Made by a program: the position numbers and the translations under genes. The notes under the pieces were generated by a model. That model made no database searches and had not been told where the DNA came from. It worked only from the letters and a program-made list of their open reading frames with translations. A DNA stretch of 64,000 nucleotides from Nitrospirillum amazonense (lineage in GTDB: Bacteria; Pseudomonadota; Alphaproteobacteria; Azospirillales; Azospirillaceae): assembly GCF_007828045.1 (NCBI RefSeq), contig NZ_VITN01000003.1, positions 248,001-312,000 on the forward strand, written 5' to 3'. The stretch's first letter is position 1; each line of letters begins with the position of its first letter. Shown here one piece after another: positions 8,432 through 19,286 of this stretch.

Positions 8432-8872
8432 ATGACCCAGGAAAACTTCGCCACCGACGCCCACGGCACCCAGCACTGGCCGACCGAGATCCGCTACAAG
8501 CGGGCGGAGCGTGAACTGGTCATCACCTTCGACAACGGTGCCCGCGCCACCCTGCCGGCCGAGTATCTGCGGGTGGAAAGCCCATCGGCCGAGGTGCAGG
8601 GCCACAGCCCCGGCCAGAAGCAGACGGTGCCGGGCAAGCGCGCCGTCGCGGTGGCGGAGCTTGAGCCCATCGGCAACTACGCCGTCCGCCTGATCTTCGA
8701 CGACGGCCACGACACCGGCATCTTCTCCTGGAAGTACCTGTACGAGCTGGGTATGGAGTACGACGAGCGCTGGGCCCGCTACCTGTCCGAGCTGGAGGCG
8801 CAAGGCCTCAACCGCGACACCGCCCCCCACCGCCACGGCCCCAGCTGTGGCTCGGGTGGGGGCTGCGGCTGA
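8432..8872 (+). CDS. DUF971 domain protein (GBBH-like N-terminal domain)
   Basis: 146 aa. The DUF971 domain (about 18-125) is recognised by HWPTEIRYKRAERELVITFD, LPAEYLRVESPSAEVQGH, the segment VAVAELEPIGNYAVRLIFDDGHDTGIFSW (in part IGNYAVRLIFDDGHDTG) and YLYELG. The domain resembles the N-terminus of gamma-butyrobetaine hydroxylase and is found in Fe-S assembly contexts. The last 20 residues are rich in His, Gly and Cys (HRHGPSCGSGGGCG), a possible metal-binding tail. Last gene of the LON-Trm112-DUF971 group. Confidence 0.85.
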   Translation: MTQENFATDAHGTQHWPTEIRYKRAERELVITFDNGARATLPAEYLRVESPSAEVQGHSPGQKQTVPGKRAVAVAELEPIGNYAVRLIFDDGHDTGIFSWKYLYELGMEYDERWARYLSELEAQGLNRDTAPHRHGPSCGSGGGCG

Positions 8873-9295
8873 TCAGGCCGGCTCTTGCCAGGGATTGATC
8901 ACCTTCACGCCGCCCGCCTCGTATGCGGCGGTATCGCGTGAGGCCACGGCAAACCCGTGCGAGGCGGCGATGGCGGCGATATACCCATCAGGTGTGGGAA
9001 AACCCAGGCCGCGCTTTCGCGCCGCGGCAGCCAGCGTTGCGTAGTGTCGAGCCGCCCCGGCGTCAAAGGGGAGCACCCGTCCTTCGAACAGCGCCAGCAG
9101 CCCGCTCAAGGTTTGAGCCAATGCGGCTTTTCGTCGGCCTTCCGGTAGCGCCTCAACGCCGAACCACAATTCTGCAAGGGTCACGCTGCTGATATACAAT
9201 GTCTCGGCCGCTTGATTGTTCAGCCAAGCGCGGACGGCCGGATTCGGTTCCGGCTTCGTCGCTTCTGAAACGACGTTCGTGTCCAGAACGATCAT
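8873..9295 (-). CDS. PIN-domain toxin, FitB/VapC family
   Basis: 140 aa PIN-domain ribonuclease. The first acidic residue sits in MIVLDTNVVSEATKPEP, a typical FitB N-terminus; Glu in TLAELWFGVEAL and acidic residues in the segment LGFPTPDGYIAAIAASHGFAVASRDTAAYE (in part PTPDGYIAAIAASHGF) complete the metal site. It overlaps the antitoxin gene by 4 bp (ATGA), so translation is coupled. As a VapC-type toxin it would cleave RNA when freed from antitoxin. Its 3' end directly abuts the DUF971 stop. Confidence 0.9.
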   Translation of the reverse strand: MIVLDTNVVSEATKPEPNPAVRAWLNNQAAETLYISSVTLAELWFGVEALPEGRRKAALAQTLSGLLALFEGRVLPFDAGAARHYATLAAAARKRGLGFPTPDGYIAAIAASHGFAVASRDTAAYEAGGVKVINPWQEPA

Positions 9296-9546
9296 TCGAA
9301 AGTCATCGGTTCTGCCGGCGTTCTGTCCCGGACTTCGTCAAATATGGTGAAGTCATCATTGCTTAGCCCAGCTTCTCGGCTTAGCGCCGCCAGCGCGTCT
9401 CCCAACTGGAGGCGTTTCTCCGGTTTGACGGCGCGTTCCAAAATGTCGCGGATTTCCGCTTCGGCGCTACGGCCGTGCTGCGCCGCACGTACCCGAAGGG
9501 CGCGATGCACTTCATCCGGCACGTTTCTTACGGTGATGGATGGCAT
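9292..9546 (-). CDS. FitA-type ribbon-helix-helix antitoxin
   Basis: 84 aa. An Arc/MetJ ribbon-helix-helix N-terminus (PSITVRNVPDEVHRALRVRA, about 2-21) is followed by helix HGRSAEAEIRDILERAV, matching FitA. The C-terminal tail, ending in PAEPMTFE, would wrap the PIN toxin. It is first in the operon, overlapping the toxin gene by 4 bp, and likely autoregulates through the 9547-9600 region. Confidence 0.9.
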   Translation of the reverse strand: MPSITVRNVPDEVHRALRVRAAQHGRSAEAEIRDILERAVKPEKRLQLGDALAALSREAGLSNDDFTIFDEVRDRTPAEPMTFE

Positions 9547-9648
9547 GATTGCTCTTCGATGATAGCGCTGACGATGCCTGCATTTTTACAAAATGCAAGC
9601 GGGCGCGCAATCCGGTATTGATCATGGCCGGTGCCACGGCGGGTGGTG

Positions 9649-10335
9649 CTAACCCTTTCCGGGGATAAGACCGCTCGCCAAAATCCCGTCGATCACGAAC
9701 TGGCAGGCCAGGGCCGACAGCAAAATGCCCAGCACGCGGTTCAGCACGGTGATGCCGGTGCGGCCCAGGATGTGGCTGACCTTGGTGGCGAAGATCAGGA
9801 CGAACAGGGTCAGGGCCAGGATGCCGGCCAGGACGCCCAGCACCACGGCCTGCTTGGCGAAATCGCCGTGGGCGCGGCCCATGAACAGCACAATGGTGGT
9901 CATGGTGCCGGGGCCGCTGATGAGCGGGATGGCCAGCGGAAAGACGGAGATGTCGGCGCGGTGACGCGCCTCTTCCCGCTCGTCCGCCGTGGCGGTGCGC
10001 ACGCCGCTTTCGCGGGCGAACACCATGTCGATGGCGACCAGCATCAGCAGCACGCCGCCGGCGATGCGGAAGGCGGCGAAGCCGATGCCCAGCGCCCGCA
10101 GCAGCAGATCGCCGGCGAAGGCGAAAAAGAACAGGATCAGGGCCGCGATGACCGTGCCCTTGATGGCCATGCGCCGGCGGTAACGCTGGTCCATGCCCAC
10201 CGTCAGGCCCACGAACATGGGGCCCAACCCCACCGGATCGATGGTGACGAACAGGGCTACGGCGGTGGTGAGGATAAGGTCCAGCACGGGGAACGGGCCT
10301 GAGGAAAGGGGGTAGGCCGTGGGAGGCAGGACCAT
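9649..10335 (-). CDS. MarC-family integral membrane protein
   Basis: 228 aa with six hydrophobic helices. Family features are the first helix VALFVTIDPVGLGPMFVGLT, a second-half PLAIPLISGPGTMTTIVLFM, and a central hydrophilic loop with charged ARESGVRTATADERE. MarC (UPF0056) proteins have no firmly established transport substrate. A second MarC gene occurs at 21577-22251, sharing the same two signature loops but clearly divergent. Monocistronic; convergent on nothing and followed by the toxin-antitoxin pair. Confidence 0.85.
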   Translation of the reverse strand: MVLPPTAYPLSSGPFPVLDLILTTAVALFVTIDPVGLGPMFVGLTVGMDQRYRRRMAIKGTVIAALILFFFAFAGDLLLRALGIGFAAFRIAGGVLLMLVAIDMVFARESGVRTATADEREEARHRADISVFPLAIPLISGPGTMTTIVLFMGRAHGDFAKQAVVLGVLAGILALTLFVLIFATKVSHILGRTGITVLNRVLGILLSALACQFVIDGILASGLIPGKG

Positions 10336-10548
10336 GAGTCGCGGGCGTCCCGGAAGACCCCTCTGGGTCTAGCGCGTTGGGGCGCCTGCTGCAAGCAGCG
10401 GCTGGCAAGGGTCAGGGCTGCCGAAGTTGAAGGGCCGTTCAAGTTGACTTACCCCCATCGGGGCCGTAAGCAATGCTGCGGTGCATTCGTGCCCGGGAGA
10501 GGGGCGGCACCATAATCCAAACATTCTAGGGGGCCGTCCGGAGACACG

Positions 10549-11253
10549 ATGAGCAAGAAGGTCTACCCCGACGCCGTAACCGCCCTGGCCGGGCTGTTGC
10601 GCAACGACATCACCGTCATGGCCGGCGGCTTCGGCCTGTGCGGCATCCCGGAAAACCTGATCGAGGCCATCCGCCTCTCGGGCGTGACCGGGCTCACGGT
10701 CGTCTCCAACAACGCCGGTGTGGATGGCTTCGGCCTGGGCGTGCTGTTGGAAACCAAGCAGATCAAGAAGATGATCAGCAGCTACGTGGGTGAGAACAAG
10801 CTGTTCGCCCAGCAGTACCTGTCCGGTGAGCTTGAGCTGGAATTCAACCCGCAGGGCACCCTGGCCGAGCGCATCCGCGCCGGCGGCGCCGGCATCCCCG
10901 CCTTCTTCACCAAGACGGGCGTGGGCACGCTGGTGGCCGAGGGCAAGGAGCTGCGCGAGTTCGACGGCGAGACTTATGTGATGGAGCGCGGCATCGTCGC
11001 CGACCTGTCCATCGTCAAGGCCTGGAAGGGCGATACCGAGGGCAACCTCGTCTATCGCAAGACGGCACGGAACTTCAACCCGATGATGGCCACGGCCGGC
11101 AAGGTGACGGTGGTCGAGGTCGAGGAACTGGTGGAACCGGGCAGCTTCGACCCCGACCACATCCATACCCCCGGCATCTTCGTCCAGCGCATCATCAAGG
11201 GCGCCAAGTTCGAAAAGCGCATCGAGCAGCGCACCACCCGTCCGCGCGCGTGA
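10549..11253 (+). CDS. scoA: 3-oxoacid CoA-transferase, subunit A
   Basis: 234 aa, the alpha subunit of succinyl-CoA:3-ketoacid CoA-transferase (SCOT), which exchanges CoA between succinyl-CoA and acetoacetate in ketone-body or PHB-derived acetoacetate use. Family motifs are [16 protein letters not shown] (about 25-40), the CoA-binding region [15 protein letters not shown] and the segment [19 protein letters not shown]. It starts with ATG at 10549 after GGAGACACG, and is 12 bp upstream of subunit B. Chain length matches the bacterial enzyme. Confidence 0.92.
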   Translation: MSKKVYPDAVTALAGLLRNDITVMAGGFGLCGIPENLIEAIRLSGVTGLTVVSNNAGVDGFGLGVLLETKQIKKMISSYVGENKLFAQQYLSGELELEFNPQGTLAERIRAGGAGIPAFFTKTGVGTLVAEGKELREFDGETYVMERGIVADLSIVKAWKGDTEGNLVYRKTARNFNPMMATAGKVTVVEVEELVEPGSFDPDHIHTPGIFVQRIIKGAKFEKRIEQRTTRPRA

Positions 11254-11265
11254 AGGAGCTGACCT

Positions 11266-11931
11266 ATGGCATGGACCCGTGAGGACATCGCCGCCCGCGC
11301 CGCGAAGGAGCTGCGCGACGGTTTCTACGTCAACCTGGGCATCGGCATCCCGACCCTGGTGGCCAACTACATCCCCGACGGCGTGCACGTGACGCTGCAG
11401 AGCGAGAACGGCATGCTGGGCATGGGCCCCTTCCCCTATGAGGGGGAGGAGGATCCGGACCTGATCAACGCCGGCAAGCAGACCATCACCGAACTGCCGT
11501 ACAGCAGCTTCTTCAGCTCCGCCGACAGCTTCGCCATGATCCGCGGCGGCCACATCGACCTGTCGGTGCTGGGCGCCATGCAGGTGGCGGCCAACGGCGA
11601 TCTCGCCAATTGGATGATCCCGGGCAAGATGGTCAAGGGCATGGGCGGTGCTATGGACCTGGTGGCCGGCGTGAAGAAGGTGGTCGTGGTCATGGAACAC
11701 TGCGCCGTCGATAAGAAGACGGGCGCGCTGGAGCCCAAGATCCTGAAGGCCTGCACCCTGCCGCTGACCGGCACCAAGGTCGTGGACATGATCATCACCG
11801 ACCTGGGCGTCTTCCAGGTCGACAAGGAAGGCGGCAGCGGCCTTACCCTGGCCGAGGTCGCGCCCGGTGTGACGGTGGACGAGATCCGCCAGAAGACCGA
11901 GGCCGAGTTCAAGGTGGGGCCGGGTCTCTAA
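11266..11931 (+). CDS. scoB: 3-oxoacid CoA-transferase, subunit B
   Basis: 221 aa beta subunit. The catalytic glutamate lies in the conserved SENG motif ([14 protein letters not shown], about 46-59), preceded by [38 protein letters not shown] and [15 protein letters not shown] are also diagnostic. The Glu forms the gamma-glutamyl-CoA thioester during transfer. Translated from ATG with GAAGGAG upstream; followed by a Rho-independent terminator. Confidence 0.93.
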   Translation: MAWTREDIAARAAKELRDGFYVNLGIGIPTLVANYIPDGVHVTLQSENGMLGMGPFPYEGEEDPDLINAGKQTITELPYSSFFSSADSFAMIRGGHIDLSVLGAMQVAANGDLANWMIPGKMVKGMGGAMDLVAGVKKVVVVMEHCAVDKKTGALEPKILKACTLPLTGTKVVDMIITDLGVFQVDKEGGSGLTLAEVAPGVTVDEIRQKTEAEFKVGPGL

Positions 11932-11958
11932 GACTTCGACTTGTCGCGTGGCTGGCAG

Positions 11959-11990
11959 CGGGCCGTCCCTTGAGGGGCGGCCCGTTTTCT
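11959..11990 (+). terminator. Intrinsic terminator of scoAB
   Basis: CGGGCCGTCCC / GGGCGGCCCG stem (one unpaired T) with a short TTGA loop, followed by TTTTCTTT. It starts 27 bp after the scoB stop. Confidence 0.85.
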
Positions 11991-11991
11991 T

Positions 11992-12813
11992 TCAACTTCC
12001 CGCCCGTCCGGTGGCGGCCAGGCGCAGGCGGGTCAGCGTACCGTCGGCCCGCATGGCCTCGATGGCGGCGTCCAGCGTCTCCATCGGCAAGGGCGACCGG
12101 GGGGCGTTGGCGCAGCGTTCCTCATGATCGCCCACCATCTGGGGCAGGACCATCAGCGCCTGTGCCCAGGTCCTGTCCGCCGTCTGGCGGTAGTCGGCCT
12201 CCAGGTCGGTGGTCAGGATGGCGTCCACCCGCCGGTTGCGCAGCTTCAGGAAGTTGCTTTCCGCGGACGGTGCGTCCTCCCGCTGCCAAGTGCCGTCGAT
12301 GAAGGCCGCCTCCACCTCCCGCGGGTAGCGGAAACCCAGGATGGCGCCGATGGGCCGCCCGGCCAGGTCGCCCAGGGTGCGCAAGCGCTCGCTGTCGGCC
12401 CGGCGGACGACCAGCACGCTGTGGCTGACCAGGATAGGGGTGGAGAAGCGGGTGGCGGCCACCTTGGGCAGCCAGTCGGGGCTGTAGCCGCAGGCCAGGT
12501 CGATCCGGCCGTCGGCCAGGTCGGCCTCAAGACGGTTGCGGGGGACCAGGCGGTAGAGGGGCCTCAAGCCCGTGCGCCGGGCGACCTCGTCACCAATGGC
12601 CTTGATCAGGCCGCCGGCCACCTCGCCGTTCCGCAGGTCCACCAGCGGCGGCTGTTCCGTCTCCAGGATGCCGAAGACCAGGGCGGGGGACTGGGGGGCC
12701 GGGGACCGGGGGGCGGGGGACTGGGCGTTGGCGCCATCGGAAAACAACGCCGCCAAGCCGGCCACTGCGGCCGTGATCAGCAAGACAGCCCCGGCAAAGG
12801 TGGGTCGCGGCAC
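11992..12813 (-). CDS. Periplasmic solute-binding-like protein (SBP_bac_3 type)
   Basis: 273 aa. A signal peptide (about 1-30, ending near GANAQ) is followed by a small Pro/Ser repeat (SPAPRSPAPQSPA) and a family-3 solute-binding fold: LRPLYRLVPRNRLEADLADGRIDLACGYSP and DLAGRPIGAILGFRYPR (parts of domain 1 and the domain crossing). No transporter permease or ATPase genes are adjacent, so this is an orphan binding protein, possibly a sensor-like or stand-alone protein. The ligand is not predictable. Two pairs of cysteines are absent, only single Cys residues being visible. Confidence 0.7.
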   Translation of the reverse strand: MPRPTFAGAVLLITAAVAGLAALFSDGANAQSPAPRSPAPQSPALVFGILETEQPPLVDLRNGEVAGGLIKAIGDEVARRTGLRPLYRLVPRNRLEADLADGRIDLACGYSPDWLPKVAATRFSTPILVSHSVLVVRRADSERLRTLGDLAGRPIGAILGFRYPREVEAAFIDGTWQREDAPSAESNFLKLRNRRVDAILTTDLEADYRQTADRTWAQALMVLPQMVGDHEERCANAPRSPLPMETLDAAIEAMRADGTLTRLRLAATGRAGS

Positions 12814-12921
12814 GGGGGCTGGGTGTCCTATCGCGGGGAAGATGACGATCTTCCCATCTAAGGCCCCGCCGCGGTGCCGTTCAAGCGCGCCGTGGCGGGG
12901 CGAAGGGATAGGGGAACGGGG

Positions 12922-13137
12922 TCAGGCGCGGGCGCGCCAGCCGGGGGATTCGGCGTCCAGCAGGCGTTCCAGCTGTTGCACCCGCTGCTCCAGCCGGTCG
13001 GCGCGGGCCAGCAGGTCGCCGGCGGCGTGATCCGATAGGCCCTGGGCCTGCAGCTCGCGCGCGCGGATCATGTAACGGGTCACCAGGGCCACGATGGGGA
13101 TCATCAGGGCGGCGAGGGGGATCAGCAGGGGGGACAT
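12922..13137 (-). CDS. PspB-like small membrane protein (paralogue)
   Basis: 71 aa. One N-terminal helix (PLLIPLAALMIPIVALVTRYM) is followed by a coiled-coil tail ending QQLERLLDAESPGWRAR, which is nearly the same as the tail of the PspB at 14155-14385 (QQLEKILDAEAPGWRARQ). It is therefore a divergent pspB duplicate. The N-terminal helix, however, matches that of the next gene upstream (MSPILVPLLALCIPIVAIV). It is the last gene of the psp cluster, 14 bp after that paralogue; role probably in membrane-stress sensing with PspC. Confidence 0.75.
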   Translation of the reverse strand: MSPLLIPLAALMIPIVALVTRYMIRARELQAQGLSDHAAGDLLARADRLEQRVQQLERLLDAESPGWRARA

Positions 13138-13151
13138 GAGGCTTCGTCCTA

Positions 13152-13388
13152 TCAGCGCTGCGCCAGCTGGCTCAGCTTGCGGTTGAGGTCGAATTCGGGG
13201 CTGGTGACGTGCCGCTCCATCTGGGTCACCCGGCGCTCCAGATCATCGTAGCAGCGAAAGCGCTGGTCCTGCTGGCCGCGGCGCGCCTGGGCCATGGCCT
13301 CGATATCCTGCAGCTTCTGCATCGCCCGCAAGACGATGGCCACGATGGGAATGCACAGCGCCAAGAGGGGGACGAGTATCGGCGACAT
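13152..13388 (-). CDS. PspB/PspC-like hybrid small membrane protein
   Basis: 78 aa from the ATG at 13388 (a second ATG at 13400 would add four residues). The N-terminal helix MSPILVPLLALCIPIVAIV is shared with the downstream 71-aa gene; the C-terminal coiled coil RRVTQMERHVTSPEFDLNRK resembles the extreme C-terminus of the PspC at 13622 (GAMETAVASREFDLRRQF). The protein thus combines a PspB-like membrane anchor with the PspC tail. Inferred to take part in the Psp membrane complex. Confidence 0.7.
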   Translation of the reverse strand: MSPILVPLLALCIPIVAIVLRAMQKLQDIEAMAQARRGQQDQRFRCYDDLERRVTQMERHVTSPEFDLNRKLSQLAQR

Positions 13389-13621
13389 GGGGAAGGCCAC
13401 CTGCTAAGGGTCGTGTGACGGGTAAACCTGGGGCGTCGATGGGACCTGGCCGATCCCGTCAGGCCACGCAATCTTAGATTATTGTGTGCCTGGTGACAGG
13501 CCCATGGCAACCATTGGGATGGGCCGCCGTAATAAACGGCCGGGGAGACCGCCGCCGGGGGAGAGGGGGCCGGAAGGTCTGTCCCCTCCGCCCCCCGCGC
13601 GCCCCATGAACACCCGGAGAC

Positions 13622-14158
13622 TTACTTCTCCAAATCCTTGAACTGCCGCCGCAGGTCGAACTCGCGAGAGGCGACGGCGGTTTCCATGGCGCCGATCTCG
13701 CGATCCAGGTCGCGGAACTTGGCGCGCAGGCCGGCCAGGGTCTGGTCGGGGCGGGTGGTGACCGACCGCCAGAACACCTCTTCCTCGTTGCTGCCATACA
13801 GCCCCTGGGGCTGCGGCTTCAGCACGACGGCCAGCACGATGTAGGCGATGATCGTGGCCGGGAAGAAGAACACCAGGCCCAGGAACATGCCCAACCGCAC
13901 CAGCCAGGCGTCGACGCTGAAGTAGTCGGCGACGCCGGCGCAGACACCGGCCACCTTGCCAGCGCGGGGGTTGCGATACAGACGGTGGGGGTTGGGGCTG
14001 CCGAAGGTGCCGCCGCCCCCGTAGGTGCCGCCCTGGGCGCCGGCGGTGGGGTTGGTCCAGCGGCTGCCGCCGCCATACCCGCCCGAACCGCCACCGGAGG
14101 TCCCGCCGGGGGGCCGCCGCCCCGGGAAGGGCGGCGGGTTAGAGCCTCTACCAGTCAT
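13622..14158 (-). CDS. pspC: Phage-shock protein C (PspC) with extended ends
   Basis: 178 aa, longer than the approximately 120-aa enterobacterial PspC. A Gly/Ser/Pro-rich N-terminus (about 1-55) precedes the PspC domain RLYRNPRAGKVAGVCAGVAD (about 59-78), followed by one clear membrane helix (LGMFLGLVFFFPATIIAYIV). A coiled-coil C-terminal extension (about 130-178, ending ASREFDLRRQFKDLEK) is typical of alphaproteobacterial PspC. It sits at the inner membrane and signals to PspA together with PspB. Start overlaps pspB's stop by 4 bp (ATGA). Confidence 0.9.
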   Translation of the reverse strand: MTGRGSNPPPFPGRRPPGGTSGGGSGGYGGGSRWTNPTAGAQGGTYGGGGTFGSPNPHRLYRNPRAGKVAGVCAGVADYFSVDAWLVRLGMFLGLVFFFPATIIAYIVLAVVLKPQPQGLYGSNEEEVFWRSVTTRPDQTLAGLRAKFRDLDREIGAMETAVASREFDLRRQFKDLEK

Positions 14159-14385
14159 TGCCGTGCCCTCCAGCCCGGGGCCTCCGCATCCAGGATCTTC
14201 TCCAGCTGCTGGATGCGGCTGTCCATTTCAGTGGCGCTGTGCCACAGGTCCGACAGCATGCGCTCGTCATCGACCGACAGTGTCTTGGCGACCCGCCACT
14301 TGGTCACATAGTGGGCGATGATCCACACCGGCGCCACGATGACCATGAAGATGATGGGTACGGCGACAAGTGCGTCCAGGTCCAT
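14155..14385 (-). CDS. pspB: Phage-shock protein B (PspB)
   Basis: 76 aa. A single N-terminal membrane helix (VPIIFMVIVAPVWIIAHYV, about 8-26) is followed by WRVAKTLSVDDERMLSDLWHSA and a coiled-coil tail (RIQQLEKILDAEAPGWRARQ), all usual for PspB. PspB works with PspC to detect envelope stress and release PspA from PspF. It begins 7 bp after pspA and overlaps pspC by 4 bp. The tail is duplicated in the gene at 12922-13137. Confidence 0.92.
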   Translation of the reverse strand: MDLDALVAVPIIFMVIVAPVWIIAHYVTKWRVAKTLSVDDERMLSDLWHSATEMDSRIQQLEKILDAEAPGWRARQ

Positions 14386-14392
14386 GGACAGA

Positions 14393-15064
14393 TTACCCCT
14401 GGTTCTTGGTCGCCAGCTTGGCCTTCAGGGCCTGCAGCTCGGATTCGACCTTGTCGTTGCTCTCCAGCTCGGCGATCTCGTCCGCCAGGCTGCGCTTGCG
14501 TCCCATATCCAGGACTTCCGCCTTGCCTTCCAGGACATCCAGGTTGCGCTCGATCTGGTCGAAACGCGAGAAGGCATCCGTGATGCGGTCGTCGTGAAGC
14601 TGGGTCTTGACCTTCAGACGCGCCGTGGCGGTCTTCTGGCGGGCGACGATGGCGCGTTCCCGCGTCTTGGCGTCCTGCAGCTTGGCCTGCAGCTGGCCGA
14701 TATCGTCGTTGGTCTTCGCCAGGGCCTCATCCAGGCGGCCCAGGTCGGTCGTCAGGCCGTCGGCGGCTTCGGCGATCTTGGCGCGGGCCATCAGGGCGCC
14801 CTTGGCCAGGTCCTCACGGTCCTTGGACAGGGCCAACTCGGCCTTGCGCTGCCATTCCTCGGCCTCACGGCGGAGTTCGACCAGGCGGCGCTCGATCTCC
14901 TTCTTCTCCGCCACGGTCTTCACCGCGGAGGAGCGAACCTCGACCAGCGTGTCTTCCATCTCCTGGATGACCAGACGGATGATCTTCTCCGGGTCCTCGG
15001 CGCGATCCAGGATGGCGTTCAGGTTGGAATTGATGATGTCGCTGAGGCGCGAAAAGATGCCCAT
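14393..15064 (-). CDS. pspA: Phage-shock protein A (PspA)
   Basis: 223 aa, the family length (222 in E. coli). Amphipathic N-terminal helix MGIFSRLSDIINSNLNAIL, then EDPEKIIRLVIQEMEDTLVEVRSSAVKTVA (in part PEKIIRLVIQEMEDTL) and a long helical coiled coil rich in Lys/Glu. PspA binds and restrains PspF, and under stress assembles on damaged inner membrane. A Shine-Dalgarno (GGAGACC) precedes the ATG; it lies 14 bp after the 56-aa first gene of the operon. Confidence 0.95.
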   Translation of the reverse strand: MGIFSRLSDIINSNLNAILDRAEDPEKIIRLVIQEMEDTLVEVRSSAVKTVAEKKEIERRLVELRREAEEWQRKAELALSKDREDLAKGALMARAKIAEAADGLTTDLGRLDEALAKTNDDIGQLQAKLQDAKTRERAIVARQKTATARLKVKTQLHDDRITDAFSRFDQIERNLDVLEGKAEVLDMGRKRSLADEIAELESNDKVESELQALKAKLATKNQG

Positions 15065-15078
15065 GAGTCAGGTCTCCT

Positions 15079-15249
15079 TCAGGCAAGGGCGATGAAAAGG
15101 TTGCTCAACACGGTGGCGACCGCAAGGATGATCCAAGCTTCAGCCGGCACGGCGCGGAAATCGTCCGCCAACATGGCCAGTTGGCTCTGGGCCCGGCTGG
15201 CGAAGAAGCCGGCATCGCCGGCCTTGTCGTGGATCGTGTGGTCGGTCAT
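15079..15249 (-). CDS. Small single-helix membrane protein, first gene of psp operon
   Basis: 56 aa: MTDHTIHDKAGDAGFFASRA at the N-terminus, hydrophilic to about residue 36, then one hydrophobic helix (AWIILAVATVLSNLFIAL, about 38-55) ending at the C-terminus, a tail-anchored layout. I recognise no named family. The ATG at 15249 is about 44 nt after the predicted start of transcription from the sigma54 promoter, so it would be the first and probably most strongly induced gene of the operon. An envelope-stress role is inferred from position. GGGGAATG-like RBS. Confidence 0.75.
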   Translation of the reverse strand: MTDHTIHDKAGDAGFFASRAQSQLAMLADDFRAVPAEAWIILAVATVLSNLFIALA

Positions 15250-15302
15250 CGCTGCATTCCCCTTCGATGAGTTCCTTGCATTCGATCGTGTGTCCCTACA
15301 TG

Positions 15303-15318
15303 AGCAAGGGGCGTGCCA
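15303..15318 (-). promoter_or_regulatory. Sigma54 promoter of the psp operon
   Basis: On the minus strand the -24/-12 elements read TGGCAC-N5-TTGCT, an exact match to the sigma54 consensus (GG and GC correctly spaced). It lies about 54 bp upstream of the 56-aa gene's ATG and opposite the divergent pspF, as in the E. coli psp locus. The AT-rich stretch 15330-15365 behind it is the natural place for IHF and PspF activator sites. Confidence 0.93.
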
Positions 15319-15496
15319 ATTGTATCTTCCTGTCATAAGTCATTGATAATAAACAAAACACATCAGTCTGCATCCTGGGCGAAGCCGGGCGATTTATCCA
15401 AATCCACGATTATGTGGCGAATTTCGCCAACTGCTGCCATGATCAGCCAAGCCGCCCCCCTTATGCGGTAGTTTCCGCCCCGCGAGCGAATCACCC

Positions 15497-16576
<1,080 letters not shown>

Positions 16577-16955
16577 TCGGCGCCATTTCTACGTTTTTTT
16601 TCACCAGGACGCGACCGCGTCCGCCGGAGTTTTGCGGGGAGCCGCAGGCGGACTGCAAAACGAGGACATGCCAAGGCCGCGGATGCGGCGCCCGGCGTTT
16701 GAGGGAGCACCTAAAACATGCGACCAAACGCCGCCCTGAAAACGCCCTTTTTGCCCTCTAGCCCTGGATCAGGGCCGATGGGGCCGCCCACACCACCGGG
16801 CGGGCAGGACGCCTGGGGATGGCGAAGGGATAAGGGGTCAGGGTTGACCAGCCGGCGCTTTCCGCAGGGTCACCCATCCCTTAGATAGGGCCTGTCACCG
16901 CCTCTTTCCCCGATGACCGGCGCTCCCAAAGGGACGCCTTAGTTGAGCCGCCGCC
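16577..16955. other. Intergenic region, mostly repeat copy A
   Basis: 379 bp between pspF and the PBP1A gene. It holds the structured repeat at 16604-16706 and otherwise nothing recognised; a short run of T (16594-16601) just before the repeat could serve as a pspF terminator tail, but no clean stem precedes it. The PBP1A promoter should lie in 16720-16940. Confidence 0.5.
16604..16706 (+). repeat. Structured dispersed repeat, copy A
   Basis: Lead hairpin GGACGC-GACC-GCGTCC (16607-16622), closing stem GCCGG/CCGGC (16623-16627 with 16692-16696), inner stem GTTTTGC/GCAAAAC (16629-16635 with 16655-16661) and GCCGC-GGAT-GCGGC (16676-16689), then a conserved TTTGAGGG end. The inner stem differs from that of the other copies but stays perfectly paired. 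Confidence 0.85.
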
Positions 16956-19235
<2,280 letters not shown>

Positions 19236-19241
19236 TTTGGG

Positions 19242-19280
19242 GTTCCCCAGGCGCCGGCGGCGCATCCGCGCCTTGGCCGG
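19242..19280 (-). repeat. Truncated structured repeat, copy H
   Basis: Only the 3' part survives: the last stem GGCGC-GGAT-GCGCC, preceded by GCCAA, and the closing-stem strand CCGGCG with the CCTGGGG end. It lies between the stop of the PBP1A gene and the stop of the convergent acyl-CoA dehydrogenase gene. Confidence 0.65.
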
Positions 19281-19286
19281 CGCCCC

